26,407 nucleotides of DNA, taken from the IMG/VR virus record IMGVR_UViG_3300032605_000119, positions 1-26,407 of that record. One strand, written 5' to 3'. Below the pieces are notes generated by a model. The model made no database searches, was not told the origin of the DNA, and saw nothing but the letters and a program-made list of their open reading frames with translations. The DNA is from a virus. Position numbers and translations under genes: made by a program. Of this stretch, positions 1-7,338 are shown piece by piece. How positions within the stretch are numbered: position 1 is the first letter of the stretch; the number at the start of each line of letters is the position of its first letter.

Positions 1-138
1 ACCAGTCAATAGATTGCCGCCCTTTTGCTTGCCGTAAACACCTTGGCCAACACGCTTTAATGCGCCGCCTGTCATCGGTTGTGCTACTGTAGCGACAGAT
101 CCAGATGTTGTGCTTTCGTATATGTCATTGATTTTCAT
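1..138 (-). CDS. Partial small protein, unknown (3' end outside window)
   Basis: An open frame starts at the ATG at 138 and runs off the left edge, giving 46 residues. It begins MKINDIYESTTSG and is rich in Gly, Thr and Lys, with a segment reading GGALKRVGQGVYGKQKGG. The short MKIxxI..E start resembles the start of the 1020-aa protein further right and, loosely, T4 capsid-targeting leaders, which are cut after [L/I]xE; here IYE is followed by Ser rather than Ala or Gly. A late-promoter-like AATAAATA lies 25 bases upstream. I do not recognise the family. A small virion-associated protein is a guess from the context and composition. Confidence 0.6.
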   Translation of the reverse strand, partial: MKINDIYESTTSGSVATVAQPMTGGALKRVGQGVYGKQKGGNLLTG

Positions 139-162
139 TGAATTGATTCCATAGTGATGTAG

Positions 163-170
163 TATTTATT
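163..170 (-). promoter_or_regulatory. T4-type late promoter (AATAAATA)
   Basis: AATAAATA on the minus strand, one mismatch to T4 late TATAAATA, lies 24 bases before the ATG at 138 and directly after the stop of the HNH gene. It would let the partial gene be transcribed late, independently of the inserted endonuclease. Confidence 0.55.
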
Positions 171-171
171 C

Positions 172-906
172 TTACTTTACTATTCTCCAACCTTTAGCAT
201 GACTATATTTTCCGTTGATAACTTGGCTGATATTACTTTTTAGCTCAGGATACCGCAAGGTTATTTCTAATCTAGTCGCAGTTAAATGCTCTCCGGTAAT
301 AATATTCTCCCAAAGATAAACCGTGTCTATGTACCTAGGATTCTTTTTTCCTGTTGGCTTTGAATCCGGATTATCCTTATAGAAAGTTTTTCTACCATTA
401 CTATAGTTGACATGCATCTGTTCTGTAATCACTCTACTAGCAGATGATAGCCTTTGTATTTCTTTGGTTTCATCAGTATGTTTATGGCCGTAGAAAGGAT
501 TATCTTTGCCTTTGTGTTTCTCACTCATATACTTGCTATGTAGTAAGGCCGCTTCTGCTCGGATTGCAGCTATCTCGGGTATTAGGTTATCCCTTATTAT
601 TCTTTGTTGTGTTTTACTTTGTGGATTTGCCATACGAACAGCAGCTAGCGACATCTTTCTAATGTTCTGTTCTTCACTAACCATTTTGGGCAACAACAGG
701 TGAACTTTTAAGTGTTCTTCCGCAGTTAACCACACTAGGTTAGATTGTTCATCCGTTCCTCCCATTGATTTAGGTATTATGTGATGACGCTCTGTGTAAG
801 TTAGTATATTCTTTGCTTCTTTTCTAGAGGCGGATTGCGGAACTCTTACTATGGCAGGATTGACAATAGCATAATATTGATCAGTGAAGTTGTTTTCCAA
901 ATACAT
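172..906 (-). CDS. HNH homing endonuclease with NUMOD3 and C-terminal DNA-binding repeat
   Basis: This 244-aa protein has a clear HNH nuclease core at about residues 38-70: ERHHIIPKSMGG, then SNLVWLTAEEH and KVHL, which provide the paired His (41-42), the Asn and the downstream His residues. A NUMOD3-type motif (GKDNPFYGHKHTDETK) follows at about 133-150. The C-terminal 50 residues (TVYLWENIITGEHLTATRLE onward) look like a NUMOD1/IENR1 helix-turn-helix DNA-binding segment. The family makes site-specific double-strand breaks that drive copying of the gene into alleles lacking it. It sits alone between a terminator and the next gene, with its own late promoter and an AAAGGA ribosome site, as expected for a freestanding mobile gene. 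I see no intron or intein. Confidence 0.9.
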   Translation of the reverse strand: MYLENNFTDQYYAIVNPAIVRVPQSASRKEAKNILTYTERHHIIPKSMGGTDEQSNLVWLTAEEHLKVHLLLPKMVSEEQNIRKMSLAAVRMANPQSKTQQRIIRDNLIPEIAAIRAEAALLHSKYMSEKHKGKDNPFYGHKHTDETKEIQRLSSASRVITEQMHVNYSNGRKTFYKDNPDSKPTGKKNPRYIDTVYLWENIITGEHLTATRLEITLRYPELKSNISQVINGKYSHAKGWRIVK

Positions 907-927
907 CGCAGTTTCCTTTTACTAATC

Positions 928-935
928 TATTTATC
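928..935 (-). promoter_or_regulatory. T4-type late promoter of the HNH gene (GATAAATA)
   Basis: GATAAATA on the minus strand, 21 bases before the ATG at 906. The ribosome site AAAGGA lies between them. The same GATAAATA variant precedes both GIY-YIG endonuclease genes. Confidence 0.6.
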
Positions 936-973
936 ATTCCTAGAACATTTTGTGAAAACTACTGCACTCAAAA

Positions 974-1000
974 AGAAAGGGGGATTTATTCCCCCTTTCT
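974..1000 (-). terminator. Rho-independent terminator after the glycosyltransferase operon
   Basis: Perfect 11-bp stem (AGAAAGGGGGA with its complement) and a 5-nt loop. On the minus strand it is followed by a run of T. It closes the transcript that ends with the 16-codon ORF and insulates the HNH gene downstream. Confidence 0.85.
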
Positions 1001-1004
1001 AGTA

Positions 1005-1055
1005 TTAAACGATCTCGTTTCCGCCTTCGTCAACTAACTTGACCTTACCAGTCAT
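1005..1055 (-). CDS. 16-codon ORF translationally coupled to the glycosyltransferase gene
   Basis: The start ATG shares its A with the last base of the TGA stop of the gene before it (TGATG), the standard layout for coupled translation. The peptide reads MTGKVKLVDEGGNEIV and the TAA lies 5 bases from the terminator stem. It has no separate ribosome site. It could be a real micropeptide, the surviving end of a longer gene, or a chance frame. The overlap and its exact fit between stop and terminator are the only support. Confidence 0.3.
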   Translation of the reverse strand: MTGKVKLVDEGGNEIV

Positions 1056-2011
1056 CAGACTTGAGCAGGAATACCTGCTGATGCAGCAGCGGCAGCGGCA
1101 GCATCAGCAGGTGATAGAGGCTCGGTGATCGGATCTTGTGCAGCCTGCTGTGCAGCAATGTTTTGCTGCTCTTGAACATACATCGGGCCGATACTGCTCA
1201 TGAGATGCTGCTGGTTCTCCATGCAGAACACATATGAACCTGAGTGACGGAGAAGTACACGCTTGTCAACCCAAATCTTGCCGCCTAAATCCCTAAGGTT
1301 CTCGCAAAAAGTCCAATCCTCGCTGTAGTAGCGATTCTGACGGACAGCAGTATCAAAGTATGTCTTTAGATATTGATCATACTTCGGATCAAGACCGATA
1401 TCATTCTTATACTGCTTGACTGCTGGGTGAGAATTTAACTTCTCAAATACATGCTTCTTCATGAGAAGGAAGCCAGTGCCTGCCTTAGAGACTTCTTGAA
1501 GACCATCAGGACCTTCTTCAGCACCTTCAAACCCGTTGACGACCCACTTGATCGGCATCGTCTTCATCGGATAAAGACCACCGATGACATCAACATCACG
1601 ATTTAGAAGGACTAGCAAATGCCAGGGTTCCCAACCGATGTCCGCGTCAACGAAGAACAAGTGAGTTGCTTCAGGCATGTCTAAGAACTTTGCCGTTAGC
1701 GTATTACGAGCGCGGCTGATGAGAGATTCATTAACCATAGTCTCTAAGGTCCAATCAATACCAAGTTGACGGGCAGTGTTTGCCCACTTGATGAATGACA
1801 TGAATGTAGATTCAGTCAACATGCCACCGTAACAAGGCATTGCGATATGAACCTTAGTTGTACGTAAGAAATCTACGTTGACTTGAATCTGGCCTTCTTG
1901 CGGAGCTTGTTGCTCGGCAGCAGCCTGTTCTGCGATCTCATGAATCTTCTCAACCGGAACAGTCTTTTCTTCTGCTGCGGCTGCCTTCTTAGTGTTTGGT
2001 TTACGTGCCAT
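1055..2011 (-). CDS. Glycosyltransferase-like protein (GT-A fold, DxD)
   Basis: A 318-aa protein. After an Ala/Lys/Glu-rich tail (1-45), the core starts VHIAMPCYGG, then LISRARNTLTAKFL (98-110) and THLFFVDADIGWEP (116-129), whose DAD at 122-124 fits the metal- and sugar-nucleotide-binding DxD motif of GT-A glycosyltransferases. GGLYPMKT follows at 144-151. Proteins of this layout are common in large marine phages. Possible substrates are phage DNA bases, virion proteins or host surface glycans; the sequence does not say which. The C-terminus (about 295-318) is Ala-rich and low complexity. The start is supported by AGAGGA 7 bases before the ATG. It is the last sizeable gene before the terminator at 974-1000. 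Confidence 0.7.
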   Translation of the reverse strand: MARKPNTKKAAAAEEKTVPVEKIHEIAEQAAAEQQAPQEGQIQVNVDFLRTTKVHIAMPCYGGMLTESTFMSFIKWANTARQLGIDWTLETMVNESLISRARNTLTAKFLDMPEATHLFFVDADIGWEPWHLLVLLNRDVDVIGGLYPMKTMPIKWVVNGFEGAEEGPDGLQEVSKAGTGFLLMKKHVFEKLNSHPAVKQYKNDIGLDPKYDQYLKTYFDTAVRQNRYYSEDWTFCENLRDLGGKIWVDKRVLLRHSGSYVFCMENQQHLMSSIGPMYVQEQQNIAAQQAAQDPITEPLSPADAAAAAAASAGIPAQV

Positions 2012-2043
2012 TTAAGTCCTCTTCTGTTGTAAACTTATAATGA

Positions 2044-2051
2044 TATTTACA
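2044..2051 (-). promoter_or_regulatory. Possible late promoter (TGTAAATA)
   Basis: TGTAAATA on the minus strand, 32 bases before the ATG at 2011, in the short gap after the 1020-aa gene. It is weaker than the ATAAATA matches elsewhere, so confidence is low. Confidence 0.3.
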
Positions 2052-2070
2052 TCAGTAGAAGGTAGTGAAA

Positions 2071-5000
2071 TTATTTTTCTTCTAGATAATCGTTGTTTTG
2101 AGATATATTAGTGTTTGATTGGGCATTTTTTTTCATGCCAATAATTGCCTCTATATTTGGCAAAGATGTTTCAAACTTTAATGCCAATAATGTTTGTACC
2201 TTATTATACGAGTCTGCTTTATTAAACAACAACGTCACTGTAGTTAGATTACCAACGGATCTACTAAGAGGATAAGTTTCTTTTTGACCTGAGTTTCTTT
2301 GGGCAGTACATGTGCCATTATCTTTGCTCAGTAATGTTACTACCTCAGGTGCATGTGCAGGAGACACATGATCATTGATCAATACCAACGGTACAAGAAT
2401 ACATTTTTTATTAAGTTTAACATTATCAGACATGTTTACTAATGATTTGAAATAAGAATCTATTTCAGGATCATTTGCTTCTGTTAGCACCGTATTTCTA
2501 GTAAAAAATGCCTCTGTTATCCTAAGTCTAGTATCCATGTCTTCAATGTAGTTGTAGTCAGACCAATCAAAAGTGGTCTCGTTTATCTTTTGTTTTTTTA
2601 TCCAATTATCCGGAATCATATGATGCTTCTTCACGAAATCATTGTGTAACTTATCACCAGTAAGATGGTATTCTTTGCAGACGACTTGCATCATCTTGTC
2701 TATCTTATCGTAATCAAGTTTTATGCCGCGTTCTTTGGCTTTCAATAATGCTTTCTCTAGCATTTCTACTGCCCCTGGCTTTTCCTTACCAGTGACATGC
2801 GTAGGTTTCATATCACCTTCGTTTATACGAGAAGCGAAAAGTTCTTCATACGGGTATATAGTAGCGATATCTTTTGCTAGTGCTTTGTCTAACTTAGCAT
2901 TAGGTAGGTCACCTGCTTTGAGTTTTCTAGCACCCGTCGCATTAGCCATCTCATTTTTATTGAAACGGCTTATTATGGCTTTCAATGAACTGGCAGGTCC
3001 GTCAAAATCGTGATAGACTCCGTTTTTTTCAACCACTGCATGTTGTGCTATGTTGTTTTTATCAACAAGAACAACAATATTTCCTCCTATACGATTTTTA
3101 ATGACTTCAGCCGCAGTTAGACATCCACCATCAAATGGACCTGAGTCAAGATGATTAATGAATAGTTCATATATTTTGTCTTTGTCATATTTGGGTTTTA
3201 CAGCAGCTTCGCTGAGTTGCTTTGATGCTTGATTGAACATACGAATAAGAGGTATCTTTTCATCAACCGAGATAGATTCAGAAACAATGAGTGGCTGAAT
3301 ACGCTGTATGAATTCTTTTAGTTTACGACCTTTTGGCTTTGGAGCGTGAAACTGCGTGAGATTTTCTTTTGCCACACGCATCATATGTAATACTTCTTCA
3401 TCGCTGATTTTAGGACTGATTGCTTGTCTCCAGACGGCAAATTGTTCTTCTTTAGTTGCGTTCGGATTCATTAATATCTCGCGCATGGGTGTTGCTCTAG
3501 GTCCTTCATGATAGTCAGGACTTTCTGTATCGCTTCCGGGAGCCTTCGTATCTTGTCTGCTCATTATAGTCAAGCTATCTAATCCGAATTTTTTATAGGG
3601 TTCTGTACCTGATTTATCAGGGCGGGTGAGATAACCAAATGCTTCTTTCTGATCAGCACCAACTACAAGCGTCACGTCAGTATATCCATTAGAAGCTAAT
3701 GCAGCTAATTCATCGTTTAGATTAGTTTTAAGTTGAAACATATCCGCATATTTAGGGAATTTCTTCCTATAAAGTTCCAACTTCATTTCAGGTGGAATAG
3801 GATCATCTTTACCGAAACTGCGTGATATGATAAAGAACGGTGTCGCATTAGTCTTTATTGCCTGATGCAATACTGCGATGACAAGAGCATCATGTCCGGT
3901 GTGTCCCATGCCACGACCCCAGCCTACTACGGCTGATTTACCTTGCTGTGCTTCAGTTATAGCTGTACCTGTATTAAGTACTGATTCCTTAGGAGACCAA
4001 TTCTTTTGGTCAATTGTCTTTATGAATTGTCCAGGGATATCATAGTCAAATTTTGCGCCAGGGTGTGCTTGTGCATATCCTTCTGGCTTAGTCTGCTTGA
4101 TTCCACCATGTAATCCTTGACTCAACTCGTCAATCAATAGTTTCTTATGAATACCAAGGGCTTCTATCGCACCTAGCGTCGTTTTTAACCCTTCTTTATC
4201 AGAGAGTAAAGTCTCTGCTTTTTTCGCACTTAGATTTGACTTAGCCCAATCTGGAAAATCATTTACCAATCCCTCAGTGCGTAGATGTTTGTTTAGATAT
4301 GAATATAGTTCTCTACCTGGATTGCTCATACCTGGCTTAGGAGCAAGATAGTCGTCAATCTTTTTTGCATTAGTCTTGATGAATGCTTCTAGCCTATCTA
4401 ATCCTTTTTGATCTACTTTTACTGGATCCTGCACATAAGTCGTGCCCTGAACAATCACATCCGGTGTACTCAAACTTGCTGCATCTGGATAACGCTGCTC
4501 ATCGGATGATCCTAATGTGGGGAAATATCCTGTAGCAGCTACCATTACCTTTGCCTTAGCAATTCTCTTGCCTAGCTCGCTATCTGCTGGTACATGGAAT
4601 GTCGTGATATTAGGAGTAAAGTCGTAAGTATTAGTCTCTTTAGTATATATAGGCATAGCAGACACACCGTCTGGTTTAGTGCCTGGGTAGAATAACAACC
4701 CGCCTTCTATATATCCTTGCTTAGGACTAATCTGTTCAAAATAAGGCCATAGACTAGCAAACTGTTTAGCGAACACTTCTCTCGCTTTTGGATCTCCGCT
4801 ACCGGTACCTAACACAAATGATTTCACATCATTCGGGTTTCTCATGACTGTAGGGGCACCTGACGATGTTTGTGTTTTTCCGCTCTTTAGATATGCCCAT
4901 GCATTTTTAGGAATCATGCTGAAGTTACCTGCTTCATCACGACCCCAATATACCACTGGCATACCGTCCCATTTGAGTTCTATAGTTCCGCCTTGCTCAG

Positions 5001-5133
5001 CCATATTACGCAATCTTTGGATTGCGTGTAATCCCCCGTGTGACCCGTGACTCAACACCAAATCTTCAATATGCTGATACTTACGACCTACTTTAGATGC
5101 ATCTGCTTCTGTCAAGATAGTTTTTATTTTCAT
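2071..5133 (-). CDS. Multidomain (poly)protein: KxDG domain, HxGH nucleotidyltransferase, Cys/His/Asp peptidase-like domain
   Basis: A 1020-aa protein with at least four parts. (1) Residues 10-390 contain LKWDGMPVVYWGRD; K54-W-D-G57 resembles motif I of nucleotidyl-transferring ligases, and YIEGGLLFYPG (141-151) may be a later motif. (2) Residues 395-600 contain VVGWGRGMGHTGHDAL; H411-T-G-H414 is the HxGH signature of NMN/cytidylyl-type nucleotidyltransferases, with LVVGADQ at 489-495. (3) Residues 643-770 contain DGGCLTAAEVI (C671), QHAVV (H698) and YHDFDGP (D709/D711), a papain- or C39-like triad. (4) A helical part and a C-terminal part of unknown fold follow. [L/I]xE|[A/G] sites occur at 9/10, 394/395, 642/643, 772/773, 874/875 and 885/886. 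The leader MKIKTILTE|A resembles T4 internal-protein targeting leaders. It overlaps the nucleotidyltransferase gene by 4 bases (ATGA). Domain names are motif-based; the activities are inference. Confidence 0.75.
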   Translation of the reverse strand: MKIKTILTEADASKVGRKYQHIEDLVLSHGSHGGLHAIQRLRNMAEQGGTIELKWDGMPVVYWGRDEAGNFSMIPKNAWAYLKSGKTQTSSGAPTVMRNPNDVKSFVLGTGSGDPKAREVFAKQFASLWPYFEQISPKQGYIEGGLLFYPGTKPDGVSAMPIYTKETNTYDFTPNITTFHVPADSELGKRIAKAKVMVAATGYFPTLGSSDEQRYPDAASLSTPDVIVQGTTYVQDPVKVDQKGLDRLEAFIKTNAKKIDDYLAPKPGMSNPGRELYSYLNKHLRTEGLVNDFPDWAKSNLSAKKAETLLSDKEGLKTTLGAIEALGIHKKLLIDELSQGLHGGIKQTKPEGYAQAHPGAKFDYDIPGQFIKTIDQKNWSPKESVLNTGTAITEAQQGKSAVVGWGRGMGHTGHDALVIAVLHQAIKTNATPFFIISRSFGKDDPIPPEMKLELYRKKFPKYADMFQLKTNLNDELAALASNGYTDVTLVVGADQKEAFGYLTRPDKSGTEPYKKFGLDSLTIMSRQDTKAPGSDTESPDYHEGPRATPMREILMNPNATKEEQFAVWRQAISPKISDEEVLHMMRVAKENLTQFHAPKPKGRKLKEFIQRIQPLIVSESISVDEKIPLIRMFNQASKQLSEAAVKPKYDKDKIYELFINHLDSGPFDGGCLTAAEVIKNRIGGNIVVLVDKNNIAQHAVVEKNGVYHDFDGPASSLKAIISRFNKNEMANATGARKLKAGDLPNAKLDKALAKDIATIYPYEELFASRINEGDMKPTHVTGKEKPGAVEMLEKALLKAKERGIKLDYDKIDKMMQVVCKEYHLTGDKLHNDFVKKHHMIPDNWIKKQKINETTFDWSDYNYIEDMDTRLRITEAFFTRNTVLTEANDPEIDSYFKSLVNMSDNVKLNKKCILVPLVLINDHVSPAHAPEVVTLLSKDNGTCTAQRNSGQKETYPLSRSVGNLTTVTLLFNKADSYNKVQTLLALKFETSLPNIEAIIGMKKNAQSNTNISQNNDYLEEK

Positions 5134-5864
5134 CTCAACCGATCCAATGTATTACGGAACCACTCACTGCTACCTTCAGCAATCGGGTCTTCAATAGCGT
5201 ACTTCTGCTTGATAGCCTTATATTTTTCAGGATATGATTGTAATGCCTTCAACAACTTTGTTGGATTACCCATATCATCTGCTGAAGCAGTTGGTCCTAT
5301 GATGATCTTAGCGATCTCATCTTTATCATTCGTGATCAGTTCTTTGTTTTCTCTATCCACTAGACCCTTATAAGGACTCATCATGAGACTAGTATGTCCA
5401 GGAATACTACTCATGTTCGCTAGATCAGCCCACATTGCGTGTAATGTTCCGCCCTTCATATTTGGATCAGAATAGTCGTGGGTGTGCAATGGCTGTGCTG
5501 CTTTTGCATTTTCTACAGCCATCAGATCCACTTGAACTACCTCATCACCAACACCAGTGGGGACACCAACGTGTATGCTGACACCAGTCCTTGCTGCGAA
5601 CAGACCTTTACTCTTAAAGTAATCTTCTAGTTCTTTTCTACTTAATTTAAGCTCCTTTGCAGGAAATGCCCTCATCAATTCTTCTGCATCAACGAGGGCA
5701 TCGATATCACTTGATATCTCTTTCTTCCCTGCACTACCGATAGGATATAGATTTAATCCCTGCGGTAGGATATCCTGAAGGTTTTTCATAGCCGCAGCAA
5801 AGTTTTCCCTTTTGATAGGGACTGCACCCGGCACAACATTTCCACCTTCAATTAGTATCATCAT
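5130..5864 (-). CDS. Pol-beta-fold nucleotidyltransferase
   Basis: A 244-aa protein with the signature GSAGKKEISSDIDALVD (43-59): a GS motif, then D53 and D55, with a third acidic residue D113 in VVQVDLMAV. This fits the catalytic triad of Pol-beta-type nucleotidyltransferases, which move a nucleoside monophosphate onto RNA, protein or small molecules. The substrate cannot be told. The N-terminus MMILIEGGN contains LIE|G, a possible prohead-protease site directly after the start. Its stop overlaps the ATG of the 1020-aa gene (ATGA), so the two are co-transcribed and probably coupled. A late promoter AATAAATA sits 18 bases upstream. Met2 is an equally good start. Confidence 0.75.
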   Translation of the reverse strand: MMILIEGGNVVPGAVPIKRENFAAAMKNLQDILPQGLNLYPIGSAGKKEISSDIDALVDAEELMRAFPAKELKLSRKELEDYFKSKGLFAARTGVSIHVGVPTGVGDEVVQVDLMAVENAKAAQPLHTHDYSDPNMKGGTLHAMWADLANMSSIPGHTSLMMSPYKGLVDRENKELITNDKDEIAKIIIGPTASADDMGNPTKLLKALQSYPEKYKAIKQKYAIEDPIAEGSSEWFRNTLDRLR

Positions 5865-5882
5865 AATAGTTAACCTTAAATG

Positions 5883-5890
5883 TATTTATT
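5883..5890 (-). promoter_or_regulatory. T4-type late promoter (AATAAATA)
   Basis: AATAAATA on the minus strand, 18 bases before the ATG at 5864, with AAGG between them. It would drive the nucleotidyltransferase and the 1020-aa gene late in infection, the right time for packaging proteins into new heads. Confidence 0.6.
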
Positions 5891-5901
5891 AAAAACGACT
5901 G

Positions 5902-7095
5902 CTATTCTGTATTGGATAATTCATGATATTTATTTTCAATATAAATTCCATCACCTCGTAGAATAGAAAACCTCTCCATGACCAATTTTTTTAAATCTTC
6001 TTGTAGAGTGTCAAAATCTATCCATTTTTTCCAAACCCAATACCATAGATAACCGTAAACCAATCCTCTTAAATCACCATACAGTTGATATTCAGTATTT
6101 TTTGTTAAGAACCAAAATGATTTTGGTATAATCTTTTCTTTAGATAAGCCAAAATTTATCATTTTTTGCCTATTTCTAATCATCTTAGGAAGCAATATGT
6201 CATGCATTCTGTCTCTAAAATCTTCATTATAAAGAGCAGAAATACGAATAGTGTTTTCTACTATTCCTTGTATCCGATCTTCAACGTCAGGCAACGAATC
6301 AAAACTATAGTCAAACAGTTCATCATATAATTCAAGTCCATAATTATCAATTAAAAATTTATGATATCCCGGACTACAAAGTGATATGAAAGGTTTCAGT
6401 GTGGCTATGCTTTTTATTGTTTTTTCTGTCATAAACCATCCTTCAGTCTTAATGCTAGATTCTGACACAATGTCAAAAAATCCTCTCATAAAACTTGGGG
6501 GCAGGCCATGATTAGATGCGAAATTTTCTAATTCTTCGTTTTCATCCTTCAGTCGTGTTCCATCATGATATTTCCACTGATGCATGTCTGGATAAGCAAA
6601 GGTTACAACGCCGTAATTTAAAAGATCATGTTGAACTAGGGTGTCTACTAGCAATCCTCTTTCAGTTCTATACCTATGGTTATACGAAGTATACACTTTA
6701 TCTGCTAATAGATGCGTTTCTTCATAATTTATATCACTTTTAACATGGTTAATTAATATATACCTACTGTTTTGATAAAATCCAGCAGTTGCTTCAGTAA
6801 TAATATTAGGTCTAACTTCTTTACCATCTGGATTACTTATTAATAGATTAATAATTTTATTGTTTTCTAGTAACCAGTCTTGTATTTCGGAAAAAAAAAT
6901 CCCAAAAAAATACTCGGGCTCATGCTCACCCATACATAAGCATAAGATTTTATCAGGATTTATCTTTTTTATGTCATCTGCAATTTTTTTAGCGTATCTA
7001 TCAGCATGCGGCCCGATAAAAGGATATTCTACTCTCTGTTCTATCTTTGAAGATAAAATCGGAGTTGCCACCCGCATAGTATAGATACGTTGCAT
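5902..7095 (-). CDS. Glycosyltransferase-like protein (GT10/fucosyltransferase-like C-terminus)
   Basis: About 397 aa from the ATG at 7095 (MQRIYTMRVATPIL). The frame stays open to an ATG at 7173, but that start would lie well inside the Hc1-like gene, whereas 7095 falls 4 bases after its stop. The best signature is MTEKTIKSIATLKPFISL followed by SPGYHKFL (about 222-248), typical of GT10-like phage glycosyltransferases where a [F/V]TEK-[TS]-x-K-[PS] block binds the sugar nucleotide. The rest has no motif I recognise, and no signal peptide or membrane segment is evident. The acceptor is unknown. A single IITE|A occurs but is not in a linker. Codon use is AT-rich. Confidence 0.55.
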   Translation of the reverse strand: MQRIYTMRVATPILSSKIEQRVEYPFIGPHADRYAKKIADDIKKINPDKILCLCMGEHEPEYFFGIFFSEIQDWLLENNKIINLLISNPDGKEVRPNIITEATAGFYQNSRYILINHVKSDINYEETHLLADKVYTSYNHRYRTERGLLVDTLVQHDLLNYGVVTFAYPDMHQWKYHDGTRLKDENEELENFASNHGLPPSFMRGFFDIVSESSIKTEGWFMTEKTIKSIATLKPFISLCSPGYHKFLIDNYGLELYDELFDYSFDSLPDVEDRIQGIVENTIRISALYNEDFRDRMHDILLPKMIRNRQKMINFGLSKEKIIPKSFWFLTKNTEYQLYGDLRGLVYGYLWYWVWKKWIDFDTLQEDLKKLVMERFSILRGDGIYIENKYHELSNTE

Positions 7096-7099
7096 AGTT

Positions 7100-7288
7100 T
7101 TATGATTTGAGTTCTTTACGAGCGTTCTTAGTGTCAGTGATTTCACTGCGACGGGCCTTGCATAACTTAGCAAGATCGCCTAATGCCTTGCGGGCACGGG
7201 TGCCCGCTGCTGCATTGCCCTTCTCAAACTTCTCATTCTCAGCAATGAATGCTTCAAATTGTGCCTTGATATTGATTGTAGTTTCCAT
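7100..7288 (-). CDS. Histone H1-like Hc1-family protein
   Basis: A 62-aa, Lys/Arg/Ala-rich protein. The segment GNAAAGTRARKALGDLAKLC followed by KARRSEITDTKNARKE matches what I remember of the conserved N-terminal domain of the Hc1 (chlamydial histone H1-like) family, pattern AGTRxRKxLxxLxKLxxxxRxEI. Hc1 proteins bind and condense DNA. In a phage it could help compact phage DNA or remodel the host nucleoid; which of these is not shown. It lacks the long Lys-rich tail of chlamydial Hc1, so it is a domain-only form. GATAAATA lies 23 bases upstream, and the gene is followed after 4 bases by the glycosyltransferase-like gene. Confidence 0.65.
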   Translation of the reverse strand: METTINIKAQFEAFIAENEKFEKGNAAAGTRARKALGDLAKLCKARRSEITDTKNARKELKS

Positions 7289-7311
7289 ATTTTTTCTTTC
7301 TTAGATATGTA

Positions 7312-7319
7312 TATTTATC
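7312..7319 (-). promoter_or_regulatory. T4-type late promoter of the Hc1-like gene (GATAAATA)
   Basis: GATAAATA on the minus strand, 23 bases before the ATG at 7288. It forms one arm of a palindrome with the plus-strand copy at 7327-7334. Confidence 0.6.
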
Positions 7320-7326
7320 ATTAATT

Positions 7327-7334
7327 GATAAATA
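7327..7334 (+). promoter_or_regulatory. T4-type late promoter of the GIY-YIG gene (GATAAATA)
   Basis: GATAAATA on the plus strand, followed 4 bases later by the TGTAGTTC leader shared with the second GIY-YIG gene. Confidence 0.6.
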
Positions 7335-7338
7335 AAAG

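Noticed and set aside
5902-7173. Start of the second glycosyltransferase-like gene at 7173
   Set aside because: It would overlap the Hc1-like gene by about 70 bases; the ATG at 7095, 4 bases after that gene's stop, fits better and the extra residues look like shadow coding.
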